Of a stretch of DNA of 64,000 nt, positions 51,037-60,679 are shown piece after piece. The first letter of the stretch is position 1. Each line of letters opens with the position of its first letter. Under the pieces are notes generated by a model that searched no databases, was not told the origin of the DNA, and saw only the letters and a list, made by a program, of their open reading frames with translations. The DNA comes from Actinomycetota bacterium (GTDB lineage: Bacteria > Actinomycetota > Actinomycetes > S36-B12). The stretch covers positions 1 to 64,000 of the forward strand of contig JAUSNB010000012.1 of assembly GCA_030645615.1 (NCBI GenBank), read 5' to 3'. The position numbers and the translations under genes are program-made.

Positions 51037-52461
51037 TTAGGTCGCACTGTCCACGTCGGCAGCGCTCGTGGCACGCAGGTGAACGGTCGGCAGACGCAGC
51101 GACAGCAGGACTGCGCCGGCCATCACGAGTGCAGCGGCCAGGAAGGTGACCTGGGTCGCGCTGGCCAACGACTCTGCCGAGGGTGTGTGGCCGGCGCTTG
51201 AGCCAGGTCCAGCGGTCAGGGCCAGCCCCCAGACCAGACCGAATGCGGTCGCCCCGAACGTGCTGCCCAGTGACCGGGCAAGTGACGCGGTGCTCGTCAC
51301 GACGCCGATGTCCCGCGGCGCCACCGCGCTCTGCGCGGCCACCGTGAGCACGGGGATGATGGCGCCCAACCCGGCCCCGACGAGGCTGAGGCCCACCGCT
51401 GCCCATGCATAAGGCGTGTCCACGCCGAGGCGGGACAGCATGAGCAGTCCGAGCGTGGCAGTGATGGTTCCGGCGATCGGGTAGGCCCGGTAGGTGCCCG
51501 TGCGACTGATCAGGCGCCCGACGAGCACGGAGGCGATCAGCGTGCCGACGACGAACGGCAGCAGCTGCATCCCGGACGCGGCAGGTGTCGCGCCAAGGAC
51601 TCCCTGCAAGTAGGCGGGGGCGTAGACGATGGTGCCCAGGGTGACGAGCCCGACGATTAGCCCGAGGCTTGCGGTGATGCGCACCACCGGGTGGTTGACG
51701 ACTCGAAGAGGCAGGAGCGGCTCCACCGACCGCTGTTCGACCCGGAGCAGGGCGAGCGTGGCCAGGAGGCCCACCCCGACGAGCGTGAACGTGCTGACCG
51801 CCAGCCATCCGCTCGCGGGGTCTGCGCTCAGGAGGCCAAGCATCACGCCACCGACGGCGACGACCAGGAGCAGTGCCCCGAGCCAGTCGACGCGACCGGC
51901 ACCGGTCGGCCGCGGCAGGCGCAGCGCCACTGTGATCGCGAGCAGGGCGAGCAGTCCCAGGGGGATGTTGAGGTAGAAGATCCAGCGCCAGGATGCGGCC
52001 TGGGTGAGAGCGCCGCCCACGACGGGACCCAGCACGCTCGCCAGGCCGAAGGCCGCGCCGAACAGGCCCACGAAACGACCGCGCTCGCGCGGGCTCACCA
52101 GGTCGGCGACCGCAGCGAACACCAGGACGACCATGCCGCCGCCCCCCACGCCCTGGAGCGCGCGCGCGGCGACAAGCCCCACGATGTCCGACGCGAACCC
52201 CGCCCACAGCGAGCCCGCAACGAACACGACCACGGCAGCTTGCAGCAGCGGTCGGCGGCCATGCAGGTCGGAGAGCTTGCCCCATACCGGGGTGCTCACC
52301 GTGGCGGTGAGCAGGTAGGCGGACATCACCCAGCTGAGCGCGGCGCTAGTGCCCAGTTCTGCGCTGATGGTCGGCAGTGCGGTCGCCACGGCAGTCTGGT
52401 CGAGGGCTGCGAGCAGCAGGCAGAGCAGCAGCGCGCCCAGAGCGGTGGAGCGGCTCCTCAT
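51037..52461 (-). CDS. MFS drug exporter (DHA2 type, 14 helices)
   Basis: This 474-residue permease has about 14 membrane segments. Motifs: LDQTAVATALPTI near residue 21 (motif D1), GKLSDLHGRRPLL (motif A) and GFVLGP-type GLASVLGPVVGGAL (motif C, marking antiporters). It would export small molecules with protons. The ATG overlaps the hemCD stop (ATGA), so it is co-transcribed with heme genes; porphyrin or heme-precursor export is a thought but not shown. Confidence 0.88.
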   Translation of the reverse strand: MRSRSTALGALLLCLLLAALDQTAVATALPTISAELGTSAALSWVMSAYLLTATVSTPVWGKLSDLHGRRPLLQAAVVVFVAGSLWAGFASDIVGLVAARALQGVGGGGMVVLVFAAVADLVSPRERGRFVGLFGAAFGLASVLGPVVGGALTQAASWRWIFYLNIPLGLLALLAITVALRLPRPTGAGRVDWLGALLLVVAVGGVMLGLLSADPASGWLAVSTFTLVGVGLLATLALLRVEQRSVEPLLPLRVVNHPVVRITASLGLIVGLVTLGTIVYAPAYLQGVLGATPAASGMQLLPFVVGTLIASVLVGRLISRTGTYRAYPIAGTITATLGLLMLSRLGVDTPYAWAAVGLSLVGAGLGAIIPVLTVAAQSAVAPRDIGVVTSTASLARSLGSTFGATAFGLVWGLALTAGPGSSAGHTPSAESLASATQVTFLAAALVMAGAVLLSLRLPTVHLRATSAADVDSAT

Positions 52462-54125
52462 CCGCGGCCGGCCGAGCCGAGGAGGCCCGCAACGGCTCGC
52501 GCGACATCCGCGGAGGAGGGGGACGTGGCGACGGCGGCGACGGCCAGTCCGGCTTCGGTGGCGGCCTCCGCGGTGGTGCGTCCCGCGCAGACGACGGGGA
52601 CCGACGGCGGCACCTGGGCGTGGGTGACGAGGGCTCGGACCGCGCTCGGGGAGCGAACGACGACGGCCGAGACCTGGGCCTGCTCGATCATGTCCGCGCT
52701 GGCCGGGCGCTCGGGAACCGTCGTGGTCCGGTAGACCACGCCTTCGTCCACCTCCCAGCCGAGTTCACGCAGGCCGTCGGGCAGCGTTCGCAGCGCAAGG
52801 TTGCCTCGAGGGAACAGGGCTCGGCCGGGGGTGACACCGGCCAAGTCGGCCACGAGACCGCGTGCTGAGGCCTCTTGCGGCACGCGGACCTCGCGGAATC
52901 CGAGGTCGCGCAGGGTGGCTGCGGTGCGCTCACCGGTGGCAGCCGCACGAACACCTGCCGCGGCCGCCAGGGCAACGGCTTCTGTGAGACCGGCGCGTCC
53001 CGAGGCGGTGAGCCACGAGGGGACCGTCATCGGCGACGTTGCCACCAGCCAGGTGTTCTCGGCCCGGTCCGTGTCGGCGGCACTGACCCGCAGCAGCGCG
53101 ACAAGGGACGCGGCGTCCGCGCCGTCCAGCATTGGCGCGATGCGCACGTACGGCTCGGTGATGCTCGCAATGCCGAACTGGTCGAGGCTCTCGGCATCGG
53201 ACTCGTTGCCCTCGGATCGGATGAGCAGGACGGGCCGCTCGCTGCCAGCGAGGACAGCCGATGCGCGGAGTCCGAGCGCCCGTGCCCGAGCCACGTCCGT
53301 TGGAGCACAGGACTCGACAAGATCAGCGGTCGCGTGGCGGCCGTACATCGTCAGTTCCGCACGCAGGCGCAGCTGCCCCGACTCGTACGTCGCCAGCGCG
53401 GCCACGGCGGTCGTGCAGGCCGCGTTGATGCCCACCAGGACATGGCGCTCGGCAGACGTGACGAGCCGGGCCTCCGGGTCGTCGATGCTCGCCACCAGCG
53501 CGCGCATGTCGGCGTGGTCCTCCCGGCACTCGACCGCGAGTGCCCCCTGCGCCGGGGCGGGAAGCAGGTCGTCGAGGATCTCGGCGATCTCCGTCGCGCG
53601 ACCGATCCGGGTGAGGCCGGCCACGGCGAGGACCGTGGCGTCGACCTCGCCATCCCGCACCCGGCCGATCCGGGTGTCGACGTTCCCGCGGATGGGGGTG
53701 AACACGAGATCGGGACGCAGGCGCGCAAGCGCGGCCGCACGTCGGGGCGAGGACGTGCCGACGGTCGACCCGGCAGGCAGGTCGGCGAGGCGCAGACCGT
53801 CACGGCTGATGAGTGCATCGCGCGGGTCGGCGCGGACCGGCACCGCAGCGAGCACGATGCCCGGCTCCGGTGCGCTGGGCAGGTCCTTGAACGAGTGGAC
53901 GATGACGTCGACCTCGCCCGCGAGGAGGGCGCGCCTGAGGGTGGAGACGAACAGGCCCGGTGAGCCGGGCTGGGCCAGGGGCTTGGTGGTGTCGTCGCCG
54001 GGCGTGCGGACGAGGACCTCGAGCCATGGTCGCTGTGATGACTCGGAGAGGGCGACTCCCACGGCCGCCGACTGGGTCCTCGCCAGCTGGCTCGCACGGG
54101 TTCCGAGTCGGATCGGCTCAGTCAC
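52458..54125 (-). CDS. hemCD: Fused porphobilinogen deaminase / uroporphyrinogen-III synthase (HemC-HemD)
   Basis: This 555-residue bifunctional enzyme has HemC at about 1-300 (IRLGTRASQLARTQ, VHSFKDLPSAPEPG, GTSSPRRAAALARLRPDL, RGNVDTRI, PAPAQGALAVE; dipyrromethane-cofactor Cys in GINAACTTAVA). HemD lies at about 305-555 (low conservation, ending SSADVARAVAGLLG). It makes uroporphyrinogen III from porphobilinogen. GTG 54125 overlaps the hemA stop by 8 bp. The Cys loop INAACTTAV departs from the common GGCQ-x-P form. Confidence 0.9.
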   Translation of the reverse strand: MTEPIRLGTRASQLARTQSAAVGVALSESSQRPWLEVLVRTPGDDTTKPLAQPGSPGLFVSTLRRALLAGEVDVIVHSFKDLPSAPEPGIVLAAVPVRADPRDALISRDGLRLADLPAGSTVGTSSPRRAAALARLRPDLVFTPIRGNVDTRIGRVRDGEVDATVLAVAGLTRIGRATEIAEILDDLLPAPAQGALAVECREDHADMRALVASIDDPEARLVTSAERHVLVGINAACTTAVAALATYESGQLRLRAELTMYGRHATADLVESCAPTDVARARALGLRASAVLAGSERPVLLIRSEGNESDAESLDQFGIASITEPYVRIAPMLDGADAASLVALLRVSAADTDRAENTWLVATSPMTVPSWLTASGRAGLTEAVALAAAAGVRAAATGERTAATLRDLGFREVRVPQEASARGLVADLAGVTPGRALFPRGNLALRTLPDGLRELGWEVDEGVVYRTTTVPERPASADMIEQAQVSAVVVRSPSAVRALVTHAQVPPSVPVVCAGRTTAEAATEAGLAVAAVATSPSSADVARAVAGLLGSAGRG

Positions 54126-55371
54126 GCTCGGCAGCGTCCACATCGATGCCGAACAGCGTGTGCACGGCTCGCGTGTACTCGGCGAAGTCACCTGTCCGCG
54201 CGAGCTCCTGGGCGCGAACGGACGGGGTGTGCAGGATGGCGTTGGACACCCGGTTGAGGGACTTGGCGACCTCGTCGGCGGTGTCCGGGTCGACGCGGCG
54301 GCGGATGCGCTCGATCTCCTCGCTGATGATGCTCATGACGTGCGAGCGCATGGCGACGATGGCGTGGTCCGCGCTGCGGCCGGACTCGAGCTCGTCGAAG
54401 GAGCGGACCGAGGAGAGCACGATGTCCTGCGCCTCGAGGATGGCGGACGAGTGCTCGCGTGGTGCGAACTCGTGGATGACGTTCAGGTCGATGACGTCGA
54501 TGTTGGGCATGCCACGGACATCCGACGCGACATCGGGTGACAGCGCGAGGTCCATGATCGGCAGGACCCGGTCGCGGGCTGCACCGGAGGCCTCGACGAG
54601 CGGCTGGTCGATGAGCGGATGCGGCGCACCGCTGCACGCCGCCACGACGTCGACGCTCCCGAGGAAGGCGGCGAGGTCATCCATCTGCACGGACTGCACG
54701 TCGTGGGACTGCGAGAAGTGCGCGGCGCGACCGGAGGAGGAGAAGACGCCGATGTCGGTGCAGCCGCGGCGCTGCAGGGCTGCGACGACGACGCGGGCGT
54801 AGGAGCCGGTGCCGAGCACCAGCGCTCGGGTGCCGGCGACATGCCCGTGTCGCTGCTCGACGATGTCGAGGCCCACGCTGACGATGGAACGGCCCGCCGC
54901 ACCGAGGCCGGTCGAGCTGGTCACCGACTTCGACGTCGTGAGGGCGCACTGCAGGAGCCTCTCGAGGGACGGTGTCGTCGTCGCCTCGCGCTGCGCGGTG
55001 GCGAGCGCCTGCCGGACCTGGCCTGCGATCTCGTCCTCCCCGACGACCATCGACTCCAGGCCCGAGGCGACGGAGAACAGGTGCTGGGCCACCGACGTGC
55101 CGACGACCACGCGCATCGCATCGACGACGAAGTCCTTGTCGAGCCCGGCGAGCTCGGCCACGGTGTCGGTCGTGGTCTCGACTGCGCCGTGGAACCGCTT
55201 CAGGTCAAGGTAGATCTCGAAGCGGTTGCACGTCGACAGCACGACGGCGCCGGCGATGTCGTCGCCCGACTGCACGAGGCGCTGCGCGAGCCCCTGCTCG
55301 GCGGCAACAAGGCGATCGAGTTCATCGAGAGTGACGTCGTGATGACTCGTACCGATGAGCACCATGACCAT
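54118..55371 (-). CDS. hemA: Glutamyl-tRNA reductase
   Basis: This 417-residue enzyme makes the first committed step of tetrapyrrole synthesis, reducing glutamyl-tRNA to glutamate-1-semialdehyde. Catalytic Cys lies in LSTCNRFEIY (near residue 50). GLESMVVGEDEIAGQVRQA is the family signature, NADPH motif ALVLGTGSYARVVVAAL follows, and a C-terminal helical dimerisation part closes the protein. The start is ATG 55371 or 55365, followed by VLIGTSHHD. It is divergent from hemE with a 56-bp spacer. Confidence 0.95.
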   Translation of the reverse strand: MVMVLIGTSHHDVTLDELDRLVAAEQGLAQRLVQSGDDIAGAVVLSTCNRFEIYLDLKRFHGAVETTTDTVAELAGLDKDFVVDAMRVVVGTSVAQHLFSVASGLESMVVGEDEIAGQVRQALATAQREATTTPSLERLLQCALTTSKSVTSSTGLGAAGRSIVSVGLDIVEQRHGHVAGTRALVLGTGSYARVVVAALQRRGCTDIGVFSSSGRAAHFSQSHDVQSVQMDDLAAFLGSVDVVAACSGAPHPLIDQPLVEASGAARDRVLPIMDLALSPDVASDVRGMPNIDVIDLNVIHEFAPREHSSAILEAQDIVLSSVRSFDELESGRSADHAIVAMRSHVMSIISEEIERIRRRVDPDTADEVAKSLNRVSNAILHTPSVRAQELARTGDFAEYTRAVHTLFGIDVDAAERD

Positions 55372-55427
55372 GGTGGTGAATGCTACGCACTGCTCAGAGC
55401 CCCGCATGCCTTGGATAGGTTGCCTGC

Positions 55428-56498
55428 ATGCATAGTGGATCGGCCCTGCCGACGACGCACCCGCTGGTCGATGGCCGGACCGCGCAGTCCGCACTTGTGC
55501 AGGCGTACCAAGGGGTTCGGCCGGAGCGGCGACCCATATGGATGATGCGGCAGGCGGGCCGATCCCTGCCGGAGTACCGCGCTGTCCGGGCCGGGATTCC
55601 CATGCTCGAGTCCTGCCTGCGCCCCGAACTGGTGACCGAGATCACCCTGCAGCCTGTTTACCGACACAGTGTCGATGCAGCCATCTTCTTCAGCGACATC
55701 GTCGTGCCCCTCAAGCTCGCCGGGGTTGACGTCGACATCGTCGCCGGGGTCGGGCCGGTGATGGGGTCCGCCGTGCGCACCAAGGCAGACGTCGAGCGGC
55801 TGCGACCGCTGGAGGCCGAGGCGCTCGAGCCGATCGTCACGGCCGTCGGCATGCTGACCGCCGAGCTCGCCGCCACGCCGCTCATCGGGTTCGCCGGTGC
55901 CCCCTTCACCCTGGCGTCGTACCTGATCGAGGGGCGCCCGTCGCGCGACTACGTGCACACCAAGGCGATGATGCGCGACGACCCGGAGGCGTGGGAGGCC
56001 CTTCTCACCTGGGCGGCCGGTGTCACGGGCACGTTCCTGCGCGCACAGGCGATGGCCGGGGCGAGCGCCGTGCAGCTGTTCGACTCCTGGGCGGGAGCGC
56101 TGACCCACGACGAGTACCAGGCTTTCGCGGCGCCCTACTCGACCTCGGTGATGGCTGCCGTGAGCGACCTCCCGGTCCCGCGCGTCCACTTCGGCACCCG
56201 CACGCGCGACCTGCTCGTGGCCATGCGTGACGTGGGCGCGACCGTCATGGGCGTCGACCAGCACACACCCCTCGACGTGGCGAACGACCTGCTCGGCGGA
56301 CGCACGCCACTGCAGGGCAACATCGATCCCGACCTGCTGGCAGCCGACTGGGACGTCCTGGCCGATCACACCCGCGATGTCCTCCGCCGCGGACTGGCTG
56401 CACCCGCCCACGTGGTCAACTTGGGTCACGGCGTGCCCAAGGACGCCGATCCCGACGTCCTGACGAGGCTCGTCGCGCTGGTCCACGAAGAGGGGTGA
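55428..56498 (+). CDS. hemE: Uroporphyrinogen decarboxylase
   Basis: This 356-residue enzyme converts uroporphyrinogen III to coproporphyrinogen III. PIWMMRQAGRSLPEYR carries the conserved Arg pair, and FFSDIVVPLKLAG (catalytic Asp region) and GFAGAPFTLASYLIEG are typical. VNLGHGVPKDADPDVL is the C-terminal signature. Its stop overlaps the start of hemY (GTGA). Confidence 0.96.
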   Translation: MHSGSALPTTHPLVDGRTAQSALVQAYQGVRPERRPIWMMRQAGRSLPEYRAVRAGIPMLESCLRPELVTEITLQPVYRHSVDAAIFFSDIVVPLKLAGVDVDIVAGVGPVMGSAVRTKADVERLRPLEAEALEPIVTAVGMLTAELAATPLIGFAGAPFTLASYLIEGRPSRDYVHTKAMMRDDPEAWEALLTWAAGVTGTFLRAQAMAGASAVQLFDSWAGALTHDEYQAFAAPYSTSVMAAVSDLPVPRVHFGTRTRDLLVAMRDVGATVMGVDQHTPLDVANDLLGGRTPLQGNIDPDLLAADWDVLADHTRDVLRRGLAAPAHVVNLGHGVPKDADPDVLTRLVALVHEEG

Positions 56499-57862
56499 TC
56501 GTGGCCCGCACGGTCGTCGTGGTCGGCGGAGGCGTTGCCGGCCTGGTGGCCGCGCGCCAGCTGGCGCGCGACGGTCACCGCGTCACGGTCCTCGAGGCAT
56601 CCGACCGCACGGGCGGTGCGCTGCGCTCGGCAACCCTCGCCGGCGTCGCGGTCGACGCGGGCGCGGAGGCCTTCGCCGTCACCCGACCCGAGACGCGGAG
56701 CCTCATCGACGAGCTCGGCCTCGCAGCCCACGTCGTCGCTCCCCGTCGGTCCGATGCCCGACTGTTGCTGACGGACGGCATGCACGCCATGCCCCACGCG
56801 CTGCTCGGCGTCCCCACTGACCTGTCCGAGTCCGCGGTCATCGAGATCCTCGGCGCCGATGCCGCCGCCCGGGCCCGCGGGCTCGACAGTCAAGCACCCC
56901 GGGATGTCGCCGTGTCCCTGACGCTCGGGGCCCTCGTCCGCGAGCGGATGGGCGACGCCGTCGCCGACCGCATCCTCACCCCGGTCGTCGCCGGGGTGCA
57001 TGCCGCCGACCCGGACCTCGTCGAGTGCGAGGCGGTCATCCCGGGCCTGCAGCGTGCACTCACCGAGACCGGGAGCCTCGCGTCGGCTGCCGCACGGCTG
57101 CGCTCGGCGGCGGGGGTGCCCGGAGCCGCGATCGCTGGGCTGCGCGGCGGGATGACGACCCTCGTCGGGGCTCTCGAGCAGGACGCGACGCGACTGGGTG
57201 TGGACGTGCGGGTCGGATCCACGGTGCGCGGGGCGACCCGTCGGGCGACCGGCTGGTCGGTCGTGGTCGATGGCGTCACCGTGGAGGCCGACGACCTCGT
57301 GCTGGCTGTCGACGCCCCGACGGCGGCCCGGCTGCTGGACACCGAGCCGATGCCGCGCGAGGCGCTCGCCCGGATCGCCGTGGGAGACGTCGCCGTCGTG
57401 GCCATGGTCCTTGCGGCCACGGAGCTCGACGACGAACCCGTCGGCTCCGGCCTTCTGGTCGCCCCCGGGCACCCGAGCATCATCGCGAAGGCACTCACCC
57501 ATGCCACCGCCAAGTGGGCATGGATCCTCGAGGCGTACGGTCCGGGTCGGCATCTCGTCCGGCTGTCCTACGGCCGCGACGGGCGGGTGCAGGAGAACAT
57601 GGACGACCTCCCGGCCATCGCTCGCGCCGACGTGTCGACCATCTTCGCCCTCGACGAGCCGGATGTCCTGGACCTGCGCATCACCCGCTGGGACCGATCC
57701 CTCGTCTTCCCGCGCAGCGGGCACCAGGACGCAGTTGCCGAGGTGCGTGCCGCGGTCGCGGCCACGCCAGGGCTCGCGGTCATCGGCGCCGGCATCGGCG
57801 GCAACGGTCTTGCCGGGACCATCGCGCTGGCGCGCTCGGTGGCCGGGCAGCTCGAGCGCTGA
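56495..57862 (+). CDS. hemY: Coproporphyrinogen III oxidase, HemY/CgoX type
   Basis: This 455-residue flavoenzyme has N-terminal FAD motif VVVVGGGVAGLVAARQLARDG and the family end VIGAGIGGNGLAGTIALARS. In organisms with HemQ it oxidises coproporphyrinogen to coproporphyrin with O2. It sits between hemE and hemQ. The start is a GTG in the hemE stop. Confidence 0.92.
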   Translation: MIVARTVVVVGGGVAGLVAARQLARDGHRVTVLEASDRTGGALRSATLAGVAVDAGAEAFAVTRPETRSLIDELGLAAHVVAPRRSDARLLLTDGMHAMPHALLGVPTDLSESAVIEILGADAAARARGLDSQAPRDVAVSLTLGALVRERMGDAVADRILTPVVAGVHAADPDLVECEAVIPGLQRALTETGSLASAAARLRSAAGVPGAAIAGLRGGMTTLVGALEQDATRLGVDVRVGSTVRGATRRATGWSVVVDGVTVEADDLVLAVDAPTAARLLDTEPMPREALARIAVGDVAVVAMVLAATELDDEPVGSGLLVAPGHPSIIAKALTHATAKWAWILEAYGPGRHLVRLSYGRDGRVQENMDDLPAIARADVSTIFALDEPDVLDLRITRWDRSLVFPRSGHQDAVAEVRAAVAATPGLAVIGAGIGGNGLAGTIALARSVAGQLER

Positions 57863-57888
57863 TCCACCCTGGATGGGAGACTGGGCAC

Positions 57889-58587
57889 GTGACCACTGAC
57901 GAGCGTGAGCGCGTGACCGCGCGGGAGATCAACGACACGATCCGCTATACCTGCTGGACCGTCTACCGGCGAACGGGAATGCCCGCCCCGGACGGCGCGC
58001 AGGCCGACCTGGAGTCGGTCATCGCCGAGCTGGACGCCACTGACGTCGTGATCCGGGGCTTCTACGACGTAAGCGCGCTGCGCGGCGACGCCGATCTCAT
58101 GGTGTGGATGCACGCGCCCGCTGCCGAGCTGGTGCAGCAGGGGCTGCGCCGGTTGCGCCGCTCAGCCGTGGGTCCCTCGATGGAGCAGACCTGGTCTGCG
58201 ATGGGCCTGCACCGCCCAGCCGAGTTCAACAAGGGGCACGTGCCGGCATTCATGGCCGGCAAGGGCGCGCTGGAGTGGGCGACGGTGTACCCGTTCGTTC
58301 GCTCGTACGAGTGGTACCTGCTCCCCGATGACGAACGCCGCGCAATGCTGGTCGAGCACGGGACGATGGGGCGCGGCTATGGCGGCATCCTGTCCAACAC
58401 GGTCGCCGCCTTCGCCCTGGGCGACTATGAGTGGATCCTCGCCCTGGAATCCGACGAGCTGCACGAGATCGTCGACATGATGCGACACCTGCGCAGCTCG
58501 CAGGCACGGCGCCACGTGCGCGAGGAAACCCCCTTCTACACCGGACGCCGCATCGACGCGGCGTCCGTCGTGGAGCTGCTCGCGTGA
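57889..58587 (+). CDS. hemQ: Coproheme decarboxylase HemQ/ChdC
   Basis: This 232-residue protein of the chlorite-dismutase family decarboxylates coproheme to heme b. It has the radical-site Tyr in VYPFVRSYEWY (Y134) and the proximal His in MLVEHGTMGRGY (H157). FNKGHVPAFMAGKG is typical of actinomycete members. The start is GTG 57889, the stop overlaps hemH (GTGA). Confidence 0.93.
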   Translation: MTTDERERVTAREINDTIRYTCWTVYRRTGMPAPDGAQADLESVIAELDATDVVIRGFYDVSALRGDADLMVWMHAPAAELVQQGLRRLRRSAVGPSMEQTWSAMGLHRPAEFNKGHVPAFMAGKGALEWATVYPFVRSYEWYLLPDDERRAMLVEHGTMGRGYGGILSNTVAAFALGDYEWILALESDELHEIVDMMRHLRSSQARRHVREETPFYTGRRIDAASVVELLA

Positions 58588-59639
58588 CCTTCGAAGCCGT
58601 CCTGCTCGCCTCCTTCGGCGGGCCCGAGGGCCGCGACGAGGTCATGCCGTTCCTCGAGCGTGTCACGACCGGGCGAGGCGTCCCCCGCGAGCGGCTCGAA
58701 TCCGTCGCGCAGCACTACCTTGCCCTCGGCGGGGTCAGTCCCATCAATGGGCAGAACCGGGACCTGATCGGGCACCTGCGGGCGGAGATGGACCGGCGCG
58801 GGATCGCCCTGCCAGTCTTCTGGGGCAACCGTAACTCCGCCCCGTTCTTCGTCGACACCATGCGCGAGATGCACGCCGCCGGCCACAGGCGCGTCCTGGC
58901 GATCGCGACGAGCGCGTACTCCTCCTACTCCGGTTGCCGGCAGTACCGGGAGAACCTCGCCGCCGCGACCCAGGAGGCAGGCCTGGCCGGTGGCATCGAG
59001 GTCGTCAAGGCGCGGCCGTACCACCAGCGGCCGGGCTTCGCCGCTCCCTTCATCGACGGCGTGGTCGATGCGCTCGCCAGCGTCACCGGACCGGAGTCGG
59101 TGCGTGTCCTGTTCACCACCCACTCGATCCCGGTCGCCATGGCCGAGGCCGGCGGCCCCGACGAACTGCGCCACGGTCTTCCCGGGCTGTACGAGCGACA
59201 GCACCTCGACGTCGCGCGTCGGGTGATGTCCGCCGTCGAGGCGGCCACGGCCATCAGCCCGATCGACTGGCAACTCGTGTTCCAGTCCCGTAGCGGACCG
59301 CCGCAGGTGCCGTGGCTCGAGCCCGACATCGGCAGCGCCGTGCGAAGCGCCGCGGCCGAAGGTAAGTCGGCCGTCATCGTGGTCCCGATCGGCTTCGTCA
59401 GCGACCACGTGGAGGTCGTGTGGGACCTCGACCACGAGGCACGGGGGATCGCCGAGGACATCGGGATCGGCTTCACCCGGGTTGCCACGCCGGGCGTGGA
59501 CCCCCGCTTCGTCAGCAGCCTCGTCGACGTGATGGCCGATGCCCTGGCCGGACGACCGACCTCGCCCGAGCCCAGCCTGTGCTCGCTGACGTGCTGCCGC
59601 AACGCCCGCGCCGACCTGCCAGTCGTGACCGGTTGCTGA
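58584..59639 (+). CDS. hemH: Coproporphyrin ferrochelatase HemH/CpfC
   Basis: This 351-residue enzyme inserts Fe2+ into coproporphyrin III. VLLASFGGPEGRDEVMPFLE is the start motif. FTTHSIPVAMAEAGG holds the metal-site His, and SDHVEVVWDLDHEA the acidic pair. The C-terminus has four Cys (SLCSLTCCRNARA with terminal GC), a possible [2Fe-2S] site known in actinobacterial ferrochelatases. Confidence 0.94.
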   Translation: MTFEAVLLASFGGPEGRDEVMPFLERVTTGRGVPRERLESVAQHYLALGGVSPINGQNRDLIGHLRAEMDRRGIALPVFWGNRNSAPFFVDTMREMHAAGHRRVLAIATSAYSSYSGCRQYRENLAAATQEAGLAGGIEVVKARPYHQRPGFAAPFIDGVVDALASVTGPESVRVLFTTHSIPVAMAEAGGPDELRHGLPGLYERQHLDVARRVMSAVEAATAISPIDWQLVFQSRSGPPQVPWLEPDIGSAVRSAAAEGKSAVIVVPIGFVSDHVEVVWDLDHEARGIAEDIGIGFTRVATPGVDPRFVSSLVDVMADALAGRPTSPEPSLCSLTCCRNARADLPVVTGC

Positions 59640-59662
59640 GCCGCGGATAGGCTCCCTTGGTC

Positions 59663-60634
59663 ATGGACCTAACCGAGCGGCCGCGGCGGCTGCGGCGGAC
59701 ACCCGCCATCCGACGGCTGGTGCGCGAGACGCGCCTCGCCGCGGCCGACCTGATCCTGCCCGTGTTCGTCCGCGAGGGGGCCATCGCTCCGAACCCGATC
59801 GGATCGATGCCCGGTGTCGTGCAGCACACGCGCGACTCGCTGCGCCAGGCCGTCACCGAGGCGGCGGAGGCTGGCGTCGGCGCGGTCATGATCTTCGGCG
59901 TACCGGAGGTCCGTGATGCCTGCGGAGACGTGGCAATCGCCCCGGACAACATCCTCGCGCAAGCCGTGCGCTGGGTGAAGGACACGACCGGCGACGACCT
60001 ACCGGTCATCGCCGACCTATGCCTGGACGAGTTCACCACGCACGGGCACTGCGGCGTGCTCGACCGCCAGGGTCGCGTCGACAACGACGCGACCCTGGCG
60101 GTGTACAAGCAGATGGGGCTCGTACTGGCGGATGCGGGATCGGACATCCTCGGCCTCAGCGGCATGATGGACGGCCAGGTGGCAGCGGTGCGCGAAGCCC
60201 TCGACGCCGCCGGCTGGACCGACACAGCACTCCTGGCATACGCGGCGAAGTACGCCTCGGCGATGTACGGGCCCTTCCGCGAGGCCGTCGAGAGCCAGCT
60301 GCAGGGCGACCGCAAGAGCTACCAGCAGGATCCGGGCAACGCGGTCGAGGCCCTGCGCGAAGTGCGGCTCGACGTGGCCGAAGGGGCGGACATCGTCATG
60401 GTCAAGCCCGCACTTCCCTACTTGGACATCATCGCGCGGGTCAGCGACGAGGTGGATGTCCCGGTGGCGGCGTACGTCGTGTCCGGTGAGTTCTCGATGA
60501 TCGAGGCAGCTGCGGCTGCGGGGATGATCGATCGCGATCGGGCCATCCACGAGGTCCTCACCAGCGTTAAGCGTGCCGGGGCGGGCGTCATCGCGACCTA
60601 CTGGGCGACCGAGGTTGCCCGCTCGCTCCGCTAA
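59663..60634 (+). CDS. hemB: Delta-aminolevulinic acid dehydratase (porphobilinogen synthase)
   Basis: This 323-residue enzyme condenses two 5-aminolevulinates. Schiff-base Lys are K196 in [12 protein letters not shown] and K248 in [12 protein letters not shown]. The metal loop reads [14 protein letters not shown]: the outer Cys of the zinc type are there, but the middle Cys is Asp, a mixed site. ATG 59663 was preferred over TTG 59657. It lies 23 bp after hemH. Confidence 0.95.
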   Translation: MDLTERPRRLRRTPAIRRLVRETRLAAADLILPVFVREGAIAPNPIGSMPGVVQHTRDSLRQAVTEAAEAGVGAVMIFGVPEVRDACGDVAIAPDNILAQAVRWVKDTTGDDLPVIADLCLDEFTTHGHCGVLDRQGRVDNDATLAVYKQMGLVLADAGSDILGLSGMMDGQVAAVREALDAAGWTDTALLAYAAKYASAMYGPFREAVESQLQGDRKSYQQDPGNAVEALREVRLDVAEGADIVMVKPALPYLDIIARVSDEVDVPVAAYVVSGEFSMIEAAAAAGMIDRDRAIHEVLTSVKRAGAGVIATYWATEVARSLR

Positions 60635-60679
60635 CCGCACCCGAGTCGACAGCCCATTAGTTCGGCAGGAGGAAGACCC

